DNA of 64,000 nt, taken from NCBI GenBank assembly GCA_032433595.1, contig JASWJB010000017.1, forward strand, positions 186,001 through 250,000. The letters are read 5' to 3'. The translations under genes and the position numbers were made by a program. Below the pieces are notes generated by a model. That model made no database searches and was not told where the DNA came from. It saw only the letters and a program-made list of their open reading frames with translations. The stretch's first letter is position 1. Each line of letters starts with the position of its first letter. Of the stretch, positions 56,578-64,000 are shown piece by piece. The DNA is from Conoideocrella luteorostrata (taxonomy: Eukaryota; Ascomycota; Sordariomycetes; Hypocreales; Clavicipitaceae).

Positions 56578-59265
56578 ATGTCTTACAGAGCGGTAGGCAA
56601 TATGCTTTCTTTATTTGATCATAAAAGGTTTTTACGTCGGGCAGACACTGATCTCTCTCCTCCAGGTAGCCGCTACCACCCCTGTGGCTCGATCGCTCAT
56701 TCGTGCGAGCCTTCGTCGGGGCCTCGTGCGTTCTCAACACCACCAGCCCTCGTTTCGCTATGCCTCAACGACTGTTTCTGCCCGTCGTGCGAGCCTTCGT
56801 CGGGGCCTCGTGCGTTCTCAACACCACCAGCCCTCGTTTCGCTATGCCTCAACGACTGTTTCTGCCCGTCGTACGAACCTACAAGGGCCAGCCCTGCCCA
56901 ACATCGCTTCCGGGAAGGAGGGGACGCCGCAAACACTGACGGAGAAGATCCTTCAACGATATTCCATCGGTCTTCCGGAGGGCAAGGTTGTCCGAAGCGG
57001 TGACTACGTCCAAATTCAACCTCACAGATGCCTGACACACGACAACACACATCCGGTTGCTACGAAGTTTATGTCCACAGGCGCTACCAAGATTAAGGAT
57101 CCCGACCAGCTAGTCTTTGCCCTAGATCACGATATTCAGAACAAAAGCCCCAGTAACTTAAAGAAGTACGATCAGATACAAGAGTTTGCGAAGAAGCATG
57201 GTGTCAACTTCTTTGGCGCGGGTCATGGGATCGGCCACCAAATTATGGCAAGTTCCCCTGCCTTGTATTCATATTGGGGACTTTCGGTTTAATAACAGAT
57301 GTGCAGGTTGAAGAGCTTTTCGTTTGGCCAGGAACGTTATGCGTTGGATCTGACAGCCACAGCAATATGTACGGAGCTCTGGGAAGCTTGGGGGTTGCCT
57401 TGGTCAGGACTGATGCGGCTGGCATATTCGCTACCGGAAAGAGTTGGTTCCAGTGTCCCCCAGTCGTACAGGTGAAACTTCTAGGCACATTGCCCCCAGG
57501 CGTTCGCGGGAAGGATGTTATTGTTGCACTTTGTGGGCTCTTTCCCCTGGATGTCCTGAACCACAGTGTCGAATTCGATGGATCAGAGGAAACCATGGCT
57601 AGTATACCCATTTTTGACAGATTGTCAATCAGTAATATGTCGACGGAATGGTCTGCAACATCCGCAATGGTATGGCACCTGCTTGAGCTACAGTCTACAT
57701 CTCCATGAGCATGTGTGATTAATCTTTCTATAGTTTCCGATAGATACCACGCTAGAACGTTGGCTCCGATACAAGGCTACTGAGGCAGCGATGCTTGAGG
57801 ATCGGACAACGCGACAACGGATCACGCACGAAATGGTTGATGAACTCTTTGCAAATCCTCTCCGAGCTGATCCCGGAGCGCATTATGCAAAGAAACTTTA
57901 CCTTGACCTCTCCACTTTGTCGCCTTATATCTCCGGACCTAACTCCGTCAAAATCTCAACACCGCTGCATGATCTCGCCACCAAAAACATCAAGATAGAC
58001 AAGGGGTATATTGTGAGCTGCACCAACTCGCGAAGCTCAGATCTGAAGGCAGCGGCCGAGGTATTTCAGGCAGCGGCCGAGTCAAATGGTGGTAGGATCC
58101 CCAAGATCGCAGATGGTGTCAAGCTGTACATTGCAGCAGCTTCAGCCAGCGAGCAGGCTATTGCTGAGGATGAAGGAAGCTGGCAGACTTTGGTTGAGGC
58201 TGGAGCTATCGTTCTCCCACCCTCATGCGGCCCATGTATCGGACTGGTCAGTAGTCGCTGCTCCCCGTATGGAACTTATGTTAACCATTAATACATAGGG
58301 CACGGGCTTGCTAGAGGATGGCGAGACGGGGATCTCTGCATCAAATCGCAACTTTAAAGGCCGACTTGGGTCAAGACGTGAGTTCTCCTCTTCCCCTTCC
58401 TATTGTGTTCATAGCATTTCGGGGAACTAACAAACAGGAAGTTGCGCATGCGTACCTTGGTAGCCCCGAGGTTGTGGCTGCGAGCGCCCTGAGCGGCGTC
58501 CTTTCAGGTCCCGGCATTTATAAGGTGCCGGAGAACTATTCTGGCGTAGAATACGGTTATGGCACGGGAGAGCCTAGGACCATCGAAAACGAGCTCGGCA
58601 CTGCCCTCGAGCAGCTCGAGTCTCTCATCGACAGAGTTCAGACAGCTGCTCCTACTGGCAATGATGCTGCTCAGGCAGTCACGAAGATCCTCCCGGGCTT
58701 CCCAACTAAGATAAGCGGCGAGATTATATTCGCTGATGCTGACAATCTGGATACCGACAATATCTATGCCGGCAAATATACATATCAAGACGATATCACA
58801 ACGGAAGGAATGGCAAAGGTCTGTATGGAGAATTATGACCCTGAGTTTAGGTCAATCGTAAAGCCCAATGACATCCTTGTCTCAGGCTTCAACTTTGGGT
58901 GTGGCTCTTCGAGAGAGCAAGCCGCAACTGCTCTTCTGGCTAGGGAAATCCCACTTGTTGTGGCGGGCAGCTTCTCCAACATCTTTGTCCGGAACGGCAT
59001 TAATAATGCACTGCCTAGTCTACAACTGCCACGTTTGGTGGAGCGTCTTCGTACTGCCTTCCCCTCAGCAAACAAGATACCTACCCGACGTACAGGCTGG
59101 ACCCTGACATGGGATATTACCCGGAGCACCGTTGAGGTGCAGGAGGGGGAGAATGGGGAGCGCTGGGAGGAAAAAGTTGGAGAGTTTCCCGAAAATCTGC
59201 AGGAGATCATAGCAAAGGGAGGGTTGATAGGATGGGTCAAGCATGAGCTTGCGAAGGCTGCCTGA
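56578..59265 (+). CDS. Homoaconitase-like dehydratase, divergent Lys4 paralogue
   Basis: Mitochondrial [4Fe-4S] hydro-lyase of the homoaconitase family (homocitrate to homoisocitrate, lysine synthesis), 791 residues. Exons: 56578-56592, 56666-57247, 57307-57669, 57734-58246, 58299-58377 and 58442-59265. The Arg/Ser-rich presequence contains a perfect 28-residue tandem duplication. Family blocks include [35 protein letters not shown], the cluster Cys residues in SCTNSR and [17 protein letters not shown], and the swivel-domain [17 protein letters not shown]. Intron 2 has a GC donor (GCAAGT). The last intron must end at AAG 58441; the CAG at 58437 would shift the frame. Many normally invariant positions differ from Lys4, so it is probably a specialised paralogue, perhaps for secondary metabolism, or a decaying copy. 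It sits at the edge of AT-rich DNA. Confidence 0.85.
56701..56868 (+). repeat. Perfect 84-bp tandem duplication inside the homoaconitase-like gene
   Basis: Bases 56701-56784 and 56785-56868 appear identical, with a third unit degenerating at once (TCGTACGAACC). The 84-base period equals 28 codons and keeps the frame, so the segment [20 protein letters not shown] plus TTVSARRA occurs twice in the mitochondrial presequence. Lack of differences between copies suggests a recent event, or an assembly artefact. Confidence 0.92.
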
Positions 59266-61445
59266 TATAACTGTGGTGTAGAAAAATGAGGTTGATGTAA
59301 ATGAAACCGACATACAGAGACCATAAGCTCCTTCGGATTGGGTGTATAAATATCGATGGATGCTGCATGCGCACGTGACTTTTCTGCCTTCTAAGTGCCT
59401 CTTAGCTATGGATGCATAAATACAGGACTGTATGAAAAAAAATCAATGTAATCTTCTTACTAGGCTTATTACTTAATACTTATTTTAGGTAGCTTCTTCC
59501 CCCTTGCGGCGTTTTGAGCATATTTTGAATTGACCAGGATCCCTCGAATGGCTGAGGAAGTCGCCGCCATCATGAAACGAGCGACCTCTTCCGCTGGCCA
59601 GGATGATGCATCCGATTCTTAGCTTCATCGAGAATCTTGATAATATACTCCGAGGCATGCTTCTTGAGCCGAGGATTCGGATTAGTTAGTGTTCCCCGGG
59701 GGAATTCAACCAGACCGATGCGGTCGTTTTGGGCGATGACCGAAACGCTTTTCAGCTCAGCATCGGTGCTGTTGGTCATTTTGATTGCCGTAATGAATGC
59801 GAACGTCGAATCCAGAACGATAATTCAGTGGAAAACATTTCTCCATAGACATGTTCGGAGATCCAAAACAGAGCGAGCTTAAATATATTCTATGAAAGCA
59901 AACGAAGTCCATGAGATATACCATATGCCGTAATTTATTGTAGGAAAATAACGTGAAGAGTGAATAATGCATCTACTCCAAGATCATTTGCCAGGCCTTG
60001 AAAATTGAGCTTGAACTCCGAGAAGTCAAGAGATCTTACATTGGCCTCATCCCGATCTCGGGTAGCGGAACCAAGGCCGTACATACGGCGTTGCAATTGA
60101 GTGCGACGTCAAAGCCTAACTCTGAGCAATCCAACTGCATTTGTCATCGCTGCCGCAAATGCCTCCCCCACGAGCACCTCTTATCTAGATCAGTGACACA
60201 AAGAATGGACAGCGTCTGGAGGCCGGGAAACCTGGATGCGGGCTCGAACTGTCCCTCCGAGAGTACGGCTTTCTCCGTCTAGCCGGTTTCGCCGCTGACA
60301 CAGTCTCCTGTTGCGGAAAGTCTGGATCTTGAGGCCAGTACTCGACACGCGGCAAACCCACGCATAATTCGACCCGGCGGGAGACAGGATCTTTGCGCTA
60401 ATTTTAAGGCATGTCTTTATTGGCGCCACTTTACGGAGCAAGGTTCTTGGGAGGGACTTCGAGTCTGAATCAGGAAATGCTCCCAGATGCACTAGCTGGC
60501 ATCTCCACTTGCAACTTTTGGTCTCTGCTGCCAAGACCGAATTGGTGGCTCATCGTTTTTCTCTAATAGCTTTTGCTAGGTGCTGGTCGGGCAAGGCGCA
60601 TATCTTGGTGAACGTTATATTGAGCTTCAGCTCTATCGCTAAGCTAACCCGGACATGGCTGCATCGTGTCAGGCTCGAATTTCCCTCACTATTCTCTTTA
60701 GTTTGGCACTTTATTTTGTCCTTGGTTAACGAATGCGCTGAGCTGCCGCGGCCAGCCAGCCACCTGCAACAGCCGATGGACACCGCCCCAGTTGGCAGAG
60801 CTGTGGCTTAGTTGACCTGGGCTGGCCACCTCGCTTTGTGCGCCGAAATTGGAATGAACTCAAGCCGGCAGATGCAAACTAGGCGATATGGGATCGTTTA
60901 TCGCCAATAATGTGAGATTTCTAAGTTTTCCGCCGTCGCAAACTACGCTTTGAAGTGTTTCCTGCACGTGATGCTTGTGGCGTGTCGATGCACCGGCGTT
61001 GAGTCACCGGCCTGTCGAACCGGCACTCAGCCACTTGATCGTTCTTCATGGTATGGTGTGTCGTCCCACGGCTGGCTCCAAACAGTCGAGCCGCAGCAAT
61101 GAAAAACTCGTAAGCGACATCCTCATGAAAAATGTATAAAAACACTGGCTTCGCCCTGCATTTGAAGATGTTTCTTTCTCTGTGTGTGTGTGCCCGATTG
61201 CCCACCAGCCGCGGCCCACCATAGAGACGGGCTTCTTTCCTGTTGAGTGATTTACCCCCAAAGATGTGTTGAAGTGATTCACATTCTTTAGGGCAGCCTC
61301 ACAGGCCCACAAAGTCTTTTGTTTTCTTCATTTTCGTGGGAGCTAGCTTTTAGCTAGATCATCATCATATTTTGATCACTATCTTCATTTCATCGCAACA
61401 TCTCCTTACCCATTTCCACCGTCGCCCGTTTGGTTGACAGGAATC
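59266..61445. other. Intergenic region with one possible small ORF
   Basis: This lies between two plus-strand genes. Apart from the possible 69-residue minus-strand frame at 59570-59779, no coding sequence was recognised. A short GT run is at 61185-61200, and CT-rich DNA from about 61380 leads to the start of the E2/F-box gene. Confidence 0.45.
59570..59779 (-). CDS. Possible small protein or gene fragment, 69 residues
   Basis: An open frame starting at an ATG at 59779 with natural-looking composition: MTNSTDAELKSVSVIAQND, then LVEFPRGTLTNPNPRLKKHA and an amphipathic helix around EYIIKILDEAKNRM. No low complexity is present and no better gene overlaps it. I recognise no family. It is surrounded by non-coding DNA, so it may be a complete small gene, one exon, or a fragment left from a larger gene. 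Confidence 0.3.
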   Translation of the reverse strand: MTNSTDAELKSVSVIAQNDRIGLVEFPRGTLTNPNPRLKKHASEYIIKILDEAKNRMHHPGQRKRSLVS

Positions 61446-63512
61446 ATGGCAGCTCCTCCCAACGTTGGTATGACTTCTGAGTCGCCGTCCCGGTTGGCCA
61501 CTCGACGGAGACTCCTGCGCGACATCGCAGAGCTCCAGGAGAAGCCATACCCCAACATCAAGCTGCACCTGGTGGACCTGACAAAGGCTTGCCTCATCCT
61601 CACCCCTGAGGGTTATCGTCGTCTACATTTGACGGTGCACTTCAAGGATGACTATCCGCTGTCGGCGCCACGGGTAACCATACAGACCAGAATTCACCAC
61701 CCGAATGTGTATGGCAGCTATATTTGTGCGTCTATCCTCAACACGAGCGAAGGCTACACACCTGCTTACACCTTGAAGGGCATATGCATCCAGCTCCTCA
61801 GTTTCTTCGGTAGCGACAGCATAGAACAAATCGGTGGCGGCTGGTCCGTGAACCTGGGCGACTTTAGACGTCATGATCTGATGGAAGAACTGGACAGGCC
61901 GAGCTTCCAGTGCCCTGACTGTCGGTTTGATAGCACTGTAGTTGCTGTGATGGCAGTCAAGACGGGCGGTAGACTGAGCAAGAAGAGAGTGCGCCAGAGG
62001 GCCGCAAAAGCTGCTGAATCTGCCGCAGCACTGGAGGCCTGTCTGTCTTCCCAAGCCTCCCAAGCATTGCCAACGGCGAGTATCGCTGATCTCCCCGATG
62101 AACTGCTTCTGGGAACGGCGGACTACCTCGACTTTGAAGATCTCATGTCCCTTTCACGAGCCTGGCCCCGAGTTGAAGCCCTTATTCAGACGTACGACCT
62201 GATTCGCACCCGCGAGCTCCAATGTTTTGTCCTGAAGCAAACATACAGGCATCTATTGCTGGGCATTGGCGTTTCCGTCTCCAAGGGAGGCAAACTTCAA
62301 TCCGAGTTTGACCTATTATCTGGAAAGGCTTTCCACGAGTTGCATATTCGGGAGTCTGTTCACGGCATTCCCTTTCAGCATTGGCTGCCACTCCCCATCT
62401 CATACCCGCACTGGCGGAAGGTTCATCCTCACATGATGGAATGTCTCACCCGTCTTGCATTGCGGATGAAGTTGCCTCCCAACACAAGCAAGGCGAATGT
62501 CATCTTCGATTTTATGAACGAAGTTGTTGTACGCCTAAATTTAGATCTGGAGGGACAGATCACCACAGGTCGCCGGAGGACCAGTGTCGAGGAAAACGGC
62601 TTTATTGCACGGAAGAGCACTCTTCGACACGCGTCTGAAAAGGCAATCGAGTCATACTTTCATCTTTATCACCTTCTCCTTTGTCTTGCAACCGGGCCCG
62701 GTGGAAATGCTGTGGTGGAAGAAGCGAACAAAATGATCACCTCATTTATGGACGGAAAGCGAACCAAGGCCCATGTACCGAATCTTGGCCACCTCCTCAC
62801 CGCTCTGCACATTAGTGATGTCGAGGTTACCGATGCCCTGAGAAAGGCAATTATAACTGAGGCTATCACGCGAAACGTTGTCTGGCTGTTGGATGGCAAA
62901 GGGGCCGGCTTTGCGGAGCTGGGGTTTCTGGAAGATGATGAGATCTCTCATTATCGGCTTAAGAAGACATTCCAGGGCAGTCGAACCTCGTATCGGCTGT
63001 TGATGTTTTCCGAGCTTTTTCGCCGCACCGTGCGGCCGCGTACTGCTTCTACTTCCTCTTCTAGGACCGACTCTAGAAAATCTCTGGTCGAAGTTCGCAA
63101 TGAGCTTTTCACCCGCCACGGTGGCCCTCCTGTCGGTGCCGCGGCGGAGCTGGCGTCTGAAGTGCGGCGCCTGCAGAAAATTGACGGTTTTCCGTCCTTC
63201 CTGCGCGAAATGGGAATTAGTGCCATCCCGACACCCAAGAATTTCACGTCGGTCTTGCGTGACACGGTTCGCGCAAGCGTCTCGAATGGCTACAGTCGTG
63301 AGGGGGAGCAGAAGAGGCTACTGAGTTTACGGATGGCTCGGGATGAGGAGATGGACGCACATGCTGCCGCTATGAAAGTATGGGGTCCGGGCAAGACCTG
63401 GCTTTGCAGTGGTCAGGTTGTCTCCGAGGTGAACAGTGGCAAGCTGACTTTCTTCCCGCAGCGGAAGAACGATGTGAACAAGCCGCAGGGCAGAAGAGGT
63501 GTACATTCATAA
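61446..63512 (+). CDS. Ubiquitin-conjugating (E2-fold) and F-box fusion protein
   Basis: Single-exon protein of 688 residues. The ATG at 61446 is used because the open frame before it has no ATG. Residues about 15-140 form an E2/UBC fold: ATRRRLLRDIAELQEKPYP, FKDDYPLSAPRVTIQTRI, then HHPNVYGSYICASIL. The last matches the HPN..G.IC.xIL active-site block, with Cys94 as the thioester residue. A short CPDC segment and a basic RQRAAKAAESAA stretch follow. An F-box-like segment starts near residue 213 (ADLPDELLLGTADYLDFEDLM). The rest, about 430 residues, is a helical region I do not recognise. The order E2 then F-box in one chain would link a conjugating enzyme to SCF-type adaptor function; this is inference. 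The tail is basic and probably disordered. Confidence 0.82.
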   Translation: MAAPPNVGMTSESPSRLATRRRLLRDIAELQEKPYPNIKLHLVDLTKACLILTPEGYRRLHLTVHFKDDYPLSAPRVTIQTRIHHPNVYGSYICASILNTSEGYTPAYTLKGICIQLLSFFGSDSIEQIGGGWSVNLGDFRRHDLMEELDRPSFQCPDCRFDSTVVAVMAVKTGGRLSKKRVRQRAAKAAESAAALEACLSSQASQALPTASIADLPDELLLGTADYLDFEDLMSLSRAWPRVEALIQTYDLIRTRELQCFVLKQTYRHLLLGIGVSVSKGGKLQSEFDLLSGKAFHELHIRESVHGIPFQHWLPLPISYPHWRKVHPHMMECLTRLALRMKLPPNTSKANVIFDFMNEVVVRLNLDLEGQITTGRRRTSVEENGFIARKSTLRHASEKAIESYFHLYHLLLCLATGPGGNAVVEEANKMITSFMDGKRTKAHVPNLGHLLTALHISDVEVTDALRKAIITEAITRNVVWLLDGKGAGFAELGFLEDDEISHYRLKKTFQGSRTSYRLLMFSELFRRTVRPRTASTSSSRTDSRKSLVEVRNELFTRHGGPPVGAAAELASEVRRLQKIDGFPSFLREMGISAIPTPKNFTSVLRDTVRASVSNGYSREGEQKRLLSLRMARDEEMDAHAAAMKVWGPGKTWLCSGQVVSEVNSGKLTFFPQRKNDVNKPQGRRGVHS

Positions 63513-64000
63513 GCACTCCAAAGGAGCCCCCCAACATAATGAAAGTAACGTCAATTCATGCGTAGAGCACTGCGTGTGAAGGTCATTGTTTGTTACGTAG
63601 TCTATTCTTAAATATCGTCACACCCTCTTCAAACCGTGGCGACACGAGAAAAGCCGGTTTGGCTACCTACGGTATTTGACAAGTGATCGGCAGGCAATTG
63701 TATCATATCTCTTCCCGTAGCCTGGAAAAACATTGATTTGATGCTGTGACAGGACGTTAAATTGCTTGCTTCCCCTACATCGTGAGATGCAGTTGGTTAA
63801 CTAGACGTTGCCCGCTTACTCGGAAGGTGCATGCCCTTGCACAACTTCACACTGTAGTCACAAAATACAGCTTTCAGGGATCGACGGCATTTCAAGCTCC
63901 GTTGTCACGGGCCGTCTTGTGTTTCGCAGAACAACGTTCACGGCGCAAGTGCTTGGGCTGTCCTTCGGCCCTCGGGTATCATCCAACTTTGGGGTTCGAA
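63513..64000. other. 3' flank to window end, no gene seen
   Basis: These last 488 bases follow the E2/F-box gene and hold its presumed 3' untranslated region. No further start of a gene was recognised before the edge. Confidence 0.5.

Noticed and set aside
58318..59265. Homoaconitase-like gene as a frameshifted pseudogene
   Set aside because: The frame is lost only if the CAG at 58437 is used; the AAG at 58441 restores frame and expected length, so the gene is called intact.
1..64000. A biosynthetic gene cluster linking the SDR, methyltransferase, acyltransferase and homoaconitase-like genes
   Set aside because: They are far apart with housekeeping genes between, and no synthase, transporter or pathway regulator was seen.

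Overview
The window is nuclear DNA of a filamentous ascomycete, most likely a Sordariomycete of hypocrealean type. The reasons are short spliceosomal introns (about 55-130 nt, GTANGT donors, CTAAC-like branch sites), a class C (killer-toxin-like) GH18 chitinase, an ApsA/Num1-type dynein anchor, the fungal mitoribosomal protein mL58, Ras2, and a GH72 glucanosyltransferase. Stops created by apparent C-to-T change point to repeat-induced point mutation (RIP). Genes are sparse, with several gene-free stretches of 2-7.5 kb. No tRNA, rRNA, CRISPR array or intact transposon was found.

Layout. 1-2695 (+): GH18 chitinase cut by the left window edge. 3836-5437 (+): Cys-rich, F-box-like protein of unknown role. 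5849-6478 (-): mL58. 11350-12189 (-): Ras2. 16484-17329 (-): haloacid dehalogenase. 24870-29085 (+): ApsA/Num1-like cortical dynein anchor. 30019-31011 (+): OTU deubiquitinase. 31248-32224 (-): TPMT/Hol1-like methyltransferase. 33795-34808 (+): short-chain dehydrogenase. 35494-35730 (-): possible small protein. 38691-39579 (-): NAD(P)-binding epimerase-like protein. 40724-42444 (-): GPI-anchored GH72 glucanosyltransferase. 45523-47166 (+): BAHD-like acyltransferase. 49266-50562 (-): secreted M43 metalloprotease. 51466-53609 (-): decayed gene with RIP-like stops. 56578-59265 (+): divergent homoaconitase with a fresh 84-bp tandem duplication. 61446-63512 (+): ubiquitin-conjugating-fold plus F-box fusion.

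The genes are not one pathway. Most of 1-42.5 kb is ordinary housekeeping, signalling and cell-wall content. From about 45 to 61 kb the window looks accessory: acyltransferase, secreted protease, RIP-scarred pseudogene, AT-rich DNA, a long hairpin, and a metabolic paralogue with unusual splice sites.

The most striking unexplained signal is a 9-mer, TACGGAGTA / TACTCCGTA. I read 25 exact copies against about 0.5 expected. All lie outside the called genes, and two pairs form the perfect 16-bp palindrome TACGGAGTACTCCGTA. Exon coordinates were worked out by eye from splice consensus, reading phase and family knowledge; no transcript or database evidence was available.
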